DNA from: Syntrophomonadaceae bacterium
Lineage (GTDB): Bacteria; Bacillota; Syntrophomonadia; Syntrophomonadales; Syntrophomonadaceae
DNA length: 7,264 bases
Assembly (NCBI GenBank): GCA_028686565.1
Contig: JAQUBU010000109.1
Location: 1-7,264 of the forward strand
Reading direction: 5' to 3'
Positions 1 to 5,806 of the stretch are shown in pieces. The notes under the pieces are model-generated. The model had not been told where the DNA came from. It made no database searches and was given only the letters and a program-made list of their open reading frames with translations. Positions within the stretch are counted from its first letter, which is position 1. Every line of letters starts with the position of its first letter. Both the position numbers and the translations under genes were made by a program.

Positions 1-103
1 GGGGGACACAAGGGGACGGGGACACAAGGGGACGTTTTTGGTGTGTCATTTTTAATGACACACCAAAAACGTCCCCTTGTGTCCCCGTCCCCTTGTGTCC
101 CCC
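1..103. repeat. Perfect 50-bp-arm palindrome (REP-like)
   Basis: Bases 1-50 are the exact reverse complement of 54-103, around a 3-base centre (TTT, 51-53). Each arm carries a 16-bp unit, GGGGACACAAGGGGAC, twice in tandem (2-17 and 18-33), followed by the inner stem GTTTTTGGTGTGTCATT. The AAGGGGAC core is shared with the repeat at 801-870, so the two look like subtypes of one REP-type family. It begins 61 bases past the spoIIR stop, so on the spoIIR transcript it would fold into a very long hairpin that could stop transcription or protect the 3' end. The left edge coincides with the window edge, so the repeat may extend further. No transposase is present here. Confidence 0.9.
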
Positions 104-104
104 C

Positions 105-160
105 TCTCAGAACCCCTTGTCAGAGGAGAACCGTCCCCTTGTCATACCCTTGTCAACCTC
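105..160. repeat. Degenerate or half REP copy
   Basis: This stretch contains CCCTTGTCA three times (114-122, 136-144, 147-155). Bases 124-145 are identical to part of the right arm of the palindrome at 801-870 (AGGAGAACCGTCCCCTTGTC and on). There is no matching left arm, so it appears to be a broken or solo copy squeezed between the 1-103 palindrome and the spoIIR stop codon. It has no coding sign. Confidence 0.7.
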
Positions 161-163
161 TTC

Positions 164-733
164 CTAATTTCCGGAAATACGGAGTTTTACTCCATGGGGC
201 AGGAGCTGCAGGCATTTTAAGCTGACCTTGGCTTCCTTCGAACTGTCAAGTGTCAATCCTTTATCAGATGAAGATACCATGCAAAGGGGCGGAAATAAAA
301 CACACCACCAGTTTTTACCTTCGCCTTCGCCAATAATTACTCTAACCGCCTGATACTTGCCTGATGGAAAAACTAAATTACCATAAGTTTTACTGGGAAA
401 CTCACTATCTCCTACCGAAACTTGAACCGGATAATCATATCCCCGCTCTGCTATCATTTGTTCAGCTGTTTTTTTTATCTGCGGTATATCCTTTATGGCC
501 TGACGCCTTGCTTCGTCAGCATCATTCAGATCGTCAAATTCCCGATTCATCATCTTGACAATTTCGTCCTTTACCTCGATTTTAAGTGCCTGATCATAGG
601 GATTATCACTATTAGCTATGACATGCAAGCGAAGCACCTGCGAGTAAAGGCTCTGCTCTTTTTCGGTCATAATATAAATACCGATTAATGTAATTATTAA
701 AAATATTAAAACTCCAGTAATTTTTTTTATCAA
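164..733 (-). CDS. spoIIR: Stage II sporulation protein R (SpoIIR)
   Basis: SpoIIR is made in the forespore and secreted toward the mother cell, where it triggers the membrane protease SpoIIGA to process pro-sigma-E. The product has an N-terminal hydrophobic segment (about residues 5-22: signal or anchor), then the conserved block LRLHVIANSDNPYDQALK, and later YGNLVFPSGKYQAVRV and GEGEGKNWWCVLFPPLC, all typical of the family. Its length (about 190 residues) is close to full length, ending in the family-like SLKCLQLLPHGVKLR tail. The open frame reaches a GTG at 742, but AGAGGGGTG overlaps that codon and sits correctly for the TTG at 733, so I prefer 733. A sigma-F-like promoter lies at 760-787, as expected for this gene. 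It is flanked on both sides by REP palindromes. Identification is from recognised motifs. Confidence 0.93.
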   Translation of the reverse strand: MIKKITGVLIFLIITLIGIYIMTEKEQSLYSQVLRLHVIANSDNPYDQALKIEVKDEIVKMMNREFDDLNDADEARRQAIKDIPQIKKTAEQMIAERGYDYPVQVSVGDSEFPSKTYGNLVFPSGKYQAVRVIIGEGEGKNWWCVLFPPLCMVSSSDKGLTLDSSKEAKVSLKCLQLLPHGVKLRISGN

Positions 734-759
734 TCCAAGCACCCCTCTCTATGTTTAGA

Positions 760-787
760 TTTTGTCCGGAAAATGTTTTTTTTAAAC
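760..787 (-). promoter_or_regulatory. Putative sigma-F promoter of spoIIR
   Basis: On the minus strand GTTTA (787-783) is followed by 15 bases and then GGACAAAA (767-760). The Bacillus subtilis sigma-F consensus is GYWTA, 15-16 bases, GGHNAHTR; the -35 matches fully and the -10 at 7 of 8 positions. A start site near 753 would give a leader of about 20 bases ending in the Shine-Dalgarno of spoIIR. spoIIR is known to be sigma-F-dependent in B. subtilis, which fits. A sigma-G reading cannot be excluded because the two consensus sequences overlap. Confidence 0.55.
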
Positions 788-800
788 ATGAGTAAAAAAG

Positions 801-870
801 CAATGACAAGGGGACGGTTCTCCTGTCAGAAAATTGATTTTCTGACAGGAGAACCGTCCCCTTGTCATTG
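801..870. repeat. Perfect REP palindrome, possible terminator
   Basis: Bases 801-833 are the exact reverse complement of 838-870, with the 4-base centre TTGA. The arm starts CAATGACAAGGGGACGG and continues with a CTCCTGTCAGAAAA inner stem. It begins 8 bases past the stop of the ribbon-helix-helix gene. On the minus strand it is followed directly by CTTTTTTAC (800-792), so hairpin plus T-run has the layout of a rho-independent terminator. This would separate the upstream gene from the spoIIR promoter, whose -35 box begins only 13 bases further on. Confidence 0.88.
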
Positions 871-878
871 CCTCTATT

Positions 879-1064
879 CTATTTGCCTTTATTCCCTTCC
901 TGTCTGGCCAAGTATTCTCGAATTATCATTCTAACAAGGGCGCTGCGAGATATTTCGTTTTTTTGGGCCAGTTCTTTTATATCGTCTACCTGATTTTTTG
1001 TCAGGTAGAAGGTTTCATGTTCAAATTTGTCAGTTGCAATTCTAACCTCCTCCCCGCCTAACAC
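879..1064 (-). CDS. Ribbon-helix-helix DNA-binding protein
   Basis: This is a small protein with the pattern of a CopG/Arc-type ribbon-helix-helix regulator: a short strand (HETFYLTKNQVDDI), a helix (KELAQKNE), a turn, and ISRSALVRMIIREYLARQ as the second helix. Such proteins usually bind DNA as dimers, often as repressors or antitoxins. No toxin gene is beside it, so an antitoxin role is not supported. The frame opens at GTG 1064, where AAGGGG abuts the codon with no spacing. A much better Shine-Dalgarno, GGGGAGGAGG (1055-1046), lies inside this reading and is 5 bases from an in-frame ATT (1040-1038), which would give MATDKFEHETFYLT. An ATT start is rare but fits the domain boundary. A sigma-K-like (or TATAAT-type) promoter lies just upstream at 1093-1121. 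The target is unknown. Confidence 0.8.
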   Translation of the reverse strand: MLGGEEVRIATDKFEHETFYLTKNQVDDIKELAQKNEISRSALVRMIIREYLARQEGNKGK

Positions 1065-1092
1065 CCCCTTAACGGCGCTTCGTATTTGTAAA

Positions 1093-1121
1093 TATTATAT
1101 GTAGCTCACAATTAATCGGTT
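1093..1121 (-). promoter_or_regulatory. Putative sigma-K-like promoter of the RHH gene
   Basis: On the minus strand AACC (1121-1118), 16 bases, then CATATAATA (1101-1093) fits the B. subtilis sigma-K consensus mACm-N16-CATANNNTA at every defined position. The predicted start site is near 1086. The -10 box also contains TATAAT, so a vegetative sigma-A promoter is an alternative, but the matching -35 hexamer (TAACCG) is poor. The -35 overlaps the stop codon of the patatin gene. Confidence 0.4.
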
Positions 1122-1992
1122 ACTTGCTAAGAGTTTGCAAGCCGTTTTTGATTTCTGCAATGTGTTCTTTGGCAGCCCGACGTCCCGCTCTGATTATCTG
1201 TTCAGCTTTATCCATATCATCTAAATGTACTTCGCCAACCCGGGGAAATATTATTAAATCAGCAAAAATCTCTTCTGCCGTGTCTGAGGTTTCATAGGTA
1301 AGGATATTTAAACTTCTTGATATTATCTGTATCATTCCCGCTACTTTGGTGTCATAGGTTTCCTGACCTAGATTTACTGCTAATATATACTGTGCACCCA
1401 TAGCTTTTGCTGCAGTCACCGGTACAATGCTGCGAACTCCTCCATCGATCATCTGCATTCCCTCAAAATTCAACGGTACAAAAGTTGCAGGAATAGATAT
1501 ACTGGCCCGGACGGCTTCACTTAGCAATGCATCTCTTACTATTTTTACATGTCGTCCCTCCAGTTCAAATTCCTGATTGGTGAATACTACCTCCTGACCG
1601 GAATCTATATCAACTGCAATAATGGACAGGGGCATGGAAACATCATTGAGACTTTTGCCATCTGTCCATTGGTAAACCAATTCCTCCAGGGAATCTCCCT
1701 TAATAATCCCATCAAGCTTTGCTTGATAATTTGGAAGACATAATCCCGTCAGGTATTTCACTATTCCTAAAATATTGTAGTCAATATAATCACTTGGTTT
1801 GAGACTTGCGGCAATCTTCTCCATTTTGTGTACCGGCATTCCGCTGGCATAAAGTGCTGCCACGATACTGCCGGCACTTGTCCCGCAAATCATATTGATG
1901 GGTATGTTATTTTCCTGCATTATCTCCAATACCCCAATGTGCGCCAAGCCTTTTAAGCCTCCGCCTCCAAGCGCCAGACCCAGACTTTTCAT
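1120..1992 (-). CDS. Patatin-like phospholipase (RssA/NTE family)
   Basis: The product, 290 residues, is a patatin-fold serine lipid hydrolase expected to cleave acyl esters of phospholipids or related lipids. The oxyanion-hole motif LGGGGLKGLAHIGVL is at residues 8-22, the nucleophile elbow GTSAG at 37-41 (Ser39), the conserved ASISIPATF at 163-171, and the catalytic Asp in MIDGGV at Asp183. Both members of the Ser-Asp dyad are therefore present. There is no signal peptide or membrane helix, so it is probably cytoplasmic. The frame opens at GTG 2001, but that codon overlaps the Shine-Dalgarno GAGGAG. The ATG at 1992, 8 bases after it, gives MKSLGLALGGGG, the usual N-terminus of the family, and is chosen here. 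The natural substrate and any link to sporulation are unknown. Confidence 0.93.
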   Translation of the reverse strand: MKSLGLALGGGGLKGLAHIGVLEIMQENNIPINMICGTSAGSIVAALYASGMPVHKMEKIAASLKPSDYIDYNILGIVKYLTGLCLPNYQAKLDGIIKGDSLEELVYQWTDGKSLNDVSMPLSIIAVDIDSGQEVVFTNQEFELEGRHVKIVRDALLSEAVRASISIPATFVPLNFEGMQMIDGGVRSIVPVTAAKAMGAQYILAVNLGQETYDTKVAGMIQIISRSLNILTYETSDTAEEIFADLIIFPRVGEVHLDDMDKAEQIIRAGRRAAKEHIAEIKNGLQTLSK

Positions 1993-2104
1993 GTTAAACA
2001 CTCCTCGTATAATAATGTGCGCAAAGTGTTAGGGGGTAAGGGGTAGTTAGGCGTAGTCTTGCTCCTTGCCCCCACGAGCCAGACACCTGCCCGGCAAATT
2101 ATAT

Positions 2105-2320
2105 TCAGCGATTGCATTTGCGCACCATGAAACGGGAAACAGTGTGCATATTCTCACTATTAGAAGCTCTAAGCTCTTTTAAGAAGCTCTTGTATTCCTC
2201 CACCGGGCTTTCTTCTTGGAATAATGCAATATTTTTATCCAGTTCTTGCTGGGCCCGCAGCAATTGCTCCAAATTGCTGCGCATGCGGTTTTTATCCTTT
2301 CTTTCTATCCTGACTCCCAC
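2105..2320 (-). CDS. Small charged helical protein, unknown function
   Basis: This is a 71-residue hydrophilic protein rich in Glu, Arg, Lys, Gln and Asn. Residues 12-60 (from MRSNLEQLLRAQQELDKN to RASNSENMHTV) look almost entirely alpha-helical, possibly a short coiled coil or helical hairpin, with no membrane segment and one Cys near the C-terminus (MVRKCNR). I do not recognise the family. The GTG start has a good Shine-Dalgarno (GGGAGGGAGAG) about 6 bases upstream, which supports real translation. It lies between the terminator at 2345-2383 and the patatin gene, and no clear promoter of its own was found, so it may depend on read-through from the gene at 2400-2966. Confidence 0.65.
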   Translation of the reverse strand: MGVRIERKDKNRMRSNLEQLLRAQQELDKNIALFQEESPVEEYKSFLKELRASNSENMHTVSRFMVRKCNR

Positions 2321-2344
2321 TTAATCTCTCCCTCCCGATAATTT

Positions 2345-2383
2345 AGAAAAGTAAATGCCCGGCCTTTAAAGCCGAGCATCTAC
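2345..2383 (-). terminator. Rho-independent terminator
   Basis: On the minus strand the arm GTAGATGCTCGGC (2383-2371) pairs with GCCGGGCATTTAC (2363-2351) over 13 positions, two of them G-U, with a 7-base loop, and is followed by TTTTCT (2350-2345). The two wobble pairs form only in the minus-strand RNA, which fixes the direction. It sits 17 bases past the stop of the gene at 2400-2966 and should end that transcript. Confidence 0.8.
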
Positions 2384-2399
2384 AAATGAGTTCGCCCTC

Positions 2400-2966
2400 T
2401 TAATAATCTACTTCTGGATCCAATTCACCATATACAATGACATCATGGAACTTACCCAGTTTGTCGATTATATCGACATATACCTTAAGCCCGATACAGG
2501 TTCCCTTGATGGGCGTGGTCAGATGACAGGGATTACTGGGATCTTCACAATTACCCTTGATTTCGAAATCAAAGGCCCAGTTCTTCAGAATTATTTCTGA
2601 TTGCTCGATCTCGGTTCTGAACTCTTCTGTCGTAAGCGGCGGATCAAATTCATCCAATTCGATGGATTGCTCGTAACGGTCGGTAACAGTAATGATTTGA
2701 TACTCACCATCCACCAGAACAAAAAGGATAACCTCGTAATCGATATAAATTTTGACTTTGTTAAAGCAAAGGTCCTCGTATGCCTTAATAACCTTTACTT
2801 TAATGTCTTCCACACAGGAGACTTTTCCACCTACTTGCTCATCGGGAACACAAAATACGGTGTCTAAAACCTTGATCTGTTTTTCGATAAACTTGGCTTT
2901 GATAACCTTGGCCCACAGATCCAACATACAACCTTCGGGAAACTCACATTTTAGCAATCTTGACAT
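2400..2966 (-). CDS. Putative spore coat protein (SPOCS/DUF3794-like?)
   Basis: This 188-residue acidic protein has no membrane segment and many alternating hydrophobic stretches that suggest beta strands, for example VKIYIDYEVILFVLV (residues 71-85) and GTCIGLKVYVDII (155-167). It carries eight cysteines (7, 13, 39, 51, 67, 140, 147, 157). The pattern of short repeats ending in an acidic segment resembles the SPOCS/DUF3794 domain of clostridial spore envelope proteins, but this is a weak resemblance by eye. The ATG has an excellent Shine-Dalgarno (AGGAGGGGAGAG). It stands as its own unit, with a sigma-K-like promoter at 3046-3074 and a terminator at 2345-2383. Together with the glycosyltransferases upstream, this suggests a mother-cell-made coat protein, possibly disulphide-linked or glycosylated. 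Existence is secure; function is inference. Confidence 0.72.
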   Translation of the reverse strand: MSRLLKCEFPEGCMLDLWAKVIKAKFIEKQIKVLDTVFCVPDEQVGGKVSCVEDIKVKVIKAYEDLCFNKVKIYIDYEVILFVLVDGEYQIITVTDRYEQSIELDEFDPPLTTEEFRTEIEQSEIILKNWAFDFEIKGNCEDPSNPCHLTTPIKGTCIGLKVYVDIIDKLGKFHDVIVYGELDPEVDY

Positions 2967-3018
2967 ATTACTCTCCCCTCCTTTTTATCTAGTAATTTCT
3001 TAACCTTTCGGCTGGATT

Positions 3019-3040
3019 GAAATTTGTGCTTCCAAATTTC
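3019..3040. repeat. Inverted repeat in 5' leader, possible operator
   Basis: GAAATTTG (3019-3026) and CAAATTTC (3033-3040) form a perfect 8-bp inverted repeat with a 6-base spacer. It lies immediately after the predicted sigma-K -10 box of the 2400-2966 gene, so it overlaps the expected start site and first bases of the leader. It could be a dyad operator or a 5' mRNA-protecting hairpin. Confidence 0.4.
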
Positions 3041-3045
3041 TAGGA

Positions 3046-3074
3046 TATACTATGAGAGGAGTTGACAAAATGTG
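3046..3074 (-). promoter_or_regulatory. Putative sigma-K promoter of the 2400-2966 gene
   Basis: On the minus strand CACA (3074-3071), 16 bases, then CATAGTATA (3054-3046) matches mACm-N16-CATANNNTA at every defined position. The start site would be near 3039, giving a leader of about 70 bases. No convincing terminator was found between the stop of the upstream glycosyltransferase (3163) and this promoter, so read-through from upstream is possible as well. Confidence 0.6.
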
Positions 3075-3162
3075 ATTACCCAATCGGTATTTTTCACACA
3101 TTAGCAAAATTTCGCGGCTTTTTTTAAAGGCTGGCTGTTAGCTTGGAGCAAAAAGTATAGAT

Positions 3163-3894
3163 CTATGATTGCTCTTGCTTTTCGGCAGGCGGGAACGGTA
3201 TGCCAAGGGATTCGTTCATTATGTGATCACATTCGAGTCGTCCATCGCAATAAATACCCAGGCCCTTATGTTGGGCAGCAAGGCAAAAGCCAATGTCTTC
3301 AGCACCTTGATTACTGGAATAACGAACTCCGTACTCCGCAATGACCTCTCTTTTGATCAGATATGCGGCTCCTGTGCAATCCACCGGGAAAACCCGATCC
3401 CGGGGAAATTCACGCCGATGCACAAGTTTCCCTTTTTCATTCCATACCAATACATTGTATATACTTTTATCACCCAGCTCGTGTCCATTACAGACCAAGG
3501 CTGATATAATGTCACAATTGTTTGCAATCAAACGGGTCAATATATCGGGGGGTGCCAGTATATCACTATCCAAAGAAAATAGATATTCGCAATCTGATTG
3601 CAGAAATATATTAAGCAGCTGGTTTCTTAATGCAGCAAGGCGGGAAAGATCATAACTTGCCCGCCTGCAACTTTTTTTCGCTCCATAATTAATAGTATGC
3701 AGCTTAACCTGACCAGCTTTCCATTGGGCAAAATCCTCGAGCAGCAATTGTGTATTGTCAGTACAATCGTTGATAACAAAACCATACTCAATCTTTTGAC
3801 AAGGGTATGCCAATGCCTGTATGCTTTGTAGATATCTCGGCAAAACCCAGGCCCGGTTGCGAACCGGGCAACCGATCATTACCTTCTTTTCCAT
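3163..3894 (-). CDS. Family 2 (GT-A) glycosyltransferase
   Basis: This 243-residue, probably cytoplasmic enzyme is expected to transfer a sugar from a nucleotide sugar. The N-terminus (VMIGCPVRNRAWVLPRYLQS) and FVINDCTDNT are the nucleotide-binding start of the GT-A fold. SLDSDILAPP contains the metal-binding DSD (residues 109-111), and GAEDIGFCLAAQHKG (198-212) is the usual ED acceptor and catalytic region. There is no membrane helix, so it is unlike the processive polysaccharide synthases. ATG 3894 has AAGGAG 8 bases upstream, inside the 13-base gap after the preceding glycosyltransferase, so the two are probably one operon with coupled translation. It likely acts on spore coat or crust glycan; donor and acceptor cannot be read. 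Confidence 0.9.
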   Translation of the reverse strand: MEKKVMIGCPVRNRAWVLPRYLQSIQALAYPCQKIEYGFVINDCTDNTQLLLEDFAQWKAGQVKLHTINYGAKKSCRRASYDLSRLAALRNQLLNIFLQSDCEYLFSLDSDILAPPDILTRLIANNCDIISALVCNGHELGDKSIYNVLVWNEKGKLVHRREFPRDRVFPVDCTGAAYLIKREVIAEYGVRYSSNQGAEDIGFCLAAQHKGLGIYCDGRLECDHIMNESLGIPFPPAEKQEQS

Positions 3895-3907
3895 CTAAAG
3901 CTCCTTG

Positions 3908-5224
3908 CTATAAAGCATTTTTGCTGCGCTCAGTCTGATATTTAAAAGCTGTTTTTCCTGTTACGGTAAGAATCTTTTGTGCTCCCAGATTGGTTTTTCT
4001 TCGCCCGCTTAAATTATTGTAATTTTTATTTAATGCAAATTTTGAATATCGGAAAAAAGGTCTTCGGGATATCAACACCTTTCTATAAGGAGCCAGCATG
4101 TTTACATATTGACTGTAATCAAAGGACCCGAAATGTTCCGGCGGATATGACAAGGCATCATCTAGTATCTCTTCAATAATAGGCTGCTGGGTGCTGCCTT
4201 TCTCAGCTAACTTATTTTCGATGATGTTGATAATCTGCTGCGCTCTGGCTCTCCAGGAATTAGCGGCAGCCAGTTTTATCCTGTTTTCCCGTTTTTCAGG
4301 ACTGTCATTGTATAGTGCATTATTGATGTTTTGGATAAAGATATCAGCGTTTTCTGAACACAGTACCGCTTCCGGGTATTTACCGGCTTCTGGAATATTG
4401 GTACTTACTACCGGCAAGCCAGCCCCCATATACTCCCACATTTTAATGGGATTCACCGCTTCCGTCATATTGGAACTTTTAAAAGGAATAATCCCTACAT
4501 CAAACATCTGCGCATAGGAAGCCAGCTGATCATAAGGTTTAAAGCCCAACCAGTGAATGTTGGGGCGCCGGGGAACATCATTAACATTATACAAAGGTCC
4601 TACCATAACCAGGTTATAATCGGGATAAGTGGCAGCCACCCGGTCAACCAGCTCTAAATCACACCATGTTGCTATTACCCCTATATACCCTATAACAGGA
4701 CCGCTGATACCTGCTACATCATCGGGTACAGGCAAACTTTTAGTACTGGCCTGATAGAAGTAGTCATAATCGCAGCCATTTGGTATCAGATAGGTATTGC
4801 TGTTAAGACTTGCCGCCAATTGATATAATTTTTCGGAGGTAGTGAATACCAGGTCAGAAGATGTAACTGCTCGGTGGTAGAATGGTTTCCAAGGCTCAAA
4901 CTCGTCACTGGGTTCATCAACACTGTCAAACACCACCAGAGATGGATTATACTGCTGCACGAGATCAACATGAGCTGGTGCACTGAAATAAACCACCGGT
5001 CTCATCCCTTTAAGATAAGGAATCGGATCTACTTTATTAAAAAGGTAGAAATCAGCATTGATTTTTTCAACACCCGTTACCGGCGGCAAATGCGGACTGG
5101 GATTATTGATATAGTAGACTGGTATGTTTAGTTCTGAGAAACTGGTCATTAATTGCTGAGGCCGCTGTACCAGATAACGATAATCCAGGGTGGGCGGGTA
5201 TAGGATACAACTTATATTGGACAT
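3908..5224 (-). CDS. GT-B glycosyltransferase (GT4-like)
   Basis: This is a 438-residue sugar transferase of the GT-B fold. The N-terminal half has YRYLVQRPQQLM (residues 15-26), a motif of the TuaH-like group, followed by VVFDSVDEPSDEF (97-109). The hinge and second domain carry YLIPNGCDYDYF (145-156), GPVIGYIGVIATWCDLELV (175-193) and NPIKMWEYMGAGLPVV (258-273), the nucleotide-sugar-binding loop. The last 90 or so residues are a basic, Tyr- and Asn-rich extension of unknown role. ATG 5224 has AGGGGGAT 6 bases upstream. A perfect sigma-K-like promoter lies at 5260-5288 and the GT2 gene follows 13 bases downstream. The context points to spore surface polysaccharide; the sugar is unknown. Confidence 0.9.
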   Translation of the reverse strand: MSNISCILYPPTLDYRYLVQRPQQLMTSFSELNIPVYYINNPSPHLPPVTGVEKINADFYLFNKVDPIPYLKGMRPVVYFSAPAHVDLVQQYNPSLVVFDSVDEPSDEFEPWKPFYHRAVTSSDLVFTTSEKLYQLAASLNSNTYLIPNGCDYDYFYQASTKSLPVPDDVAGISGPVIGYIGVIATWCDLELVDRVAATYPDYNLVMVGPLYNVNDVPRRPNIHWLGFKPYDQLASYAQMFDVGIIPFKSSNMTEAVNPIKMWEYMGAGLPVVSTNIPEAGKYPEAVLCSENADIFIQNINNALYNDSPEKRENRIKLAAANSWRARAQQIINIIENKLAEKGSTQQPIIEEILDDALSYPPEHFGSFDYSQYVNMLAPYRKVLISRRPFFRYSKFALNKNYNNLSGRRKTNLGAQKILTVTGKTAFKYQTERSKNAL

Positions 5225-5488
5225 CTATATCCCCCTATCTTGCTATTTTTTTACTTCTTTATGCTATGCCAATTAGTTCTGCCCGGTGAACTATTAGCTG
5301 CTTTTTTTCCAAAATTTTTTTACTGCCACCTGTTAAATCAGGGCATGCCTTTAAGCACCATATGCCTCTATACTCCGCAATTTACAACAGCTGCAAGAAT
5401 GTGTCATGCAGGCGCAGCCCTGCCCAGTACGCATATATTTTTTATTACTCGTGAAAGCCAGAGAATTACCCTTCATCCTTTCAACTCT
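5225..5488. other. Gene-free gap with promoter and a doubtful Cys-rich mini-ORF
   Basis: These 264 bases separate the zinc-ribbon gene from the GT-B gene. The left end holds the sigma-K-like promoter (5260-5288). The rest has no clear terminator, only a 5-bp stem near 5415-5430 with no T-run. A 27-codon minus-strand reading frame (5434 to 5351) would encode a peptide with five cysteines (CACMTHSCSCC core), but it has no Shine-Dalgarno. The plus-strand frame through this region also lacks a ribosome binding site and is not accepted. Confidence 0.5.
5260..5288 (-). promoter_or_regulatory. Putative sigma-K promoter of the GT-B/GT2 operon
   Basis: On the minus strand CACC (5288-5285), 16 bases, then CATAGCATA (5268-5260) matches mACm-N16-CATANNNTA at every defined position. 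The predicted start near 5253 leaves a leader of about 29 bases containing the AGGGGGAT ribosome binding site of the GT-B gene. A sigma-E reading fits less well (CATAGCAT against CATACANT, 6 of 8). Confidence 0.62.
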
Positions 5489-5746
5489 TTATTGGGTGTC
5501 CTGATATGCCCGTAAACAGTAAATACAAGTGTTGCTGCCGCAACTTTCACAGATTCTGCTTTCACCTGGACTGATTTTCTTTCCGCACTTCGGGCATATA
5601 TTTTGAGCTTCAAAACTGCTTCTGCGTGCTGTAGTAATTGACAATAAAGTTTCCTCGTCATTGTTTTCGAGAGGAATTGCTTGATATTTGCGGGTTTTTA
5701 TCTGCACTATGGCATCTGCTTCCAAGTCCATTTCGTGACTTTTCAA
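5489..5746 (-). CDS. Small six-cysteine zinc-ribbon protein
   Basis: This 85-residue protein has a featureless charged N-terminal half and a C-terminal zinc-binding module with three CxxC pairs: CPKC (51-54), CESC (66-69) and CIYC (74-77). The first two pairs form a classic zinc ribbon with a GKKISPGESRI loop; the third pair may bind a second metal or replace one ligand pair. I do not recognise a named family. The TTG start (5746) has GGGAAGGTG about 6 bases upstream, better than any site before the in-frame ATG five codons later. It sits between two spore-type glycosyltransferase genes, and a sigma-K-like promoter with one mismatch lies at 5807-5835. A coat-assembly, chaperone or regulatory role is possible, but none is shown. 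Confidence 0.75.
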   Translation of the reverse strand: MKSHEMDLEADAIVQIKTRKYQAIPLENNDEETLLSITTARRSSFEAQNICPKCGKKISPGESRICESCGSNTCIYCLRAYQDTQ

Positions 5747-5806
5747 ATCGGCACCTTCCCTTCGCCAGAATATTTTTATTAATTGCCCGGGTAATATCTA
5801 TATTTT

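Noticed and set aside
43..225. 60-codon plus-strand frame over the first palindrome
   Set aside because: Translation of REP DNA (Pro/Ser/Thr-rich) overlapping the end of spoIIR; no ribosome binding site.
1..870. CRISPR array
   Set aside because: The repeats here are palindromic REP-type elements of differing length, without regular spacers or cas genes.
879..1064. Toxin-antitoxin pair
   Set aside because: The RHH protein resembles antitoxin folds, but neither neighbour is a small toxin-like gene in an overlapping operon; the upstream gene is a phospholipase and the downstream one is spoIIR.
2017..2125. 9-bp inverted repeat GTGCGCAAA (2017-2025) / TTTGCGCAC (2117-2125) and a G-U-rich hairpin 2032-2073 inside it
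   Set aside because: Could be ends of a small element, but the outer repeat is short, one arm lies inside the 2105-2320 gene, and the inner hairpin pairs best on the plus strand with no T-run, so it is not a terminator for these genes.
3062..3090. Plus-strand TTGACA at 3062-3067 as a sigma-A promoter
   Set aside because: The hexamer 17 bases later (CGGTAT) is a poor -10 box and no plus-strand gene follows.
3115..3162. Terminator after the GT2 gene
   Set aside because: Only short 3-4 bp GGCT/AGCC pairings and an A-run on the minus strand; no stable stem followed by T residues.
5240..5515. 91-codon plus-strand frame opposite the gap and the zinc-ribbon gene
   Set aside because: No Shine-Dalgarno, and it overlaps the well-supported zinc-ribbon gene and the sigma-K-like promoter on the other strand.
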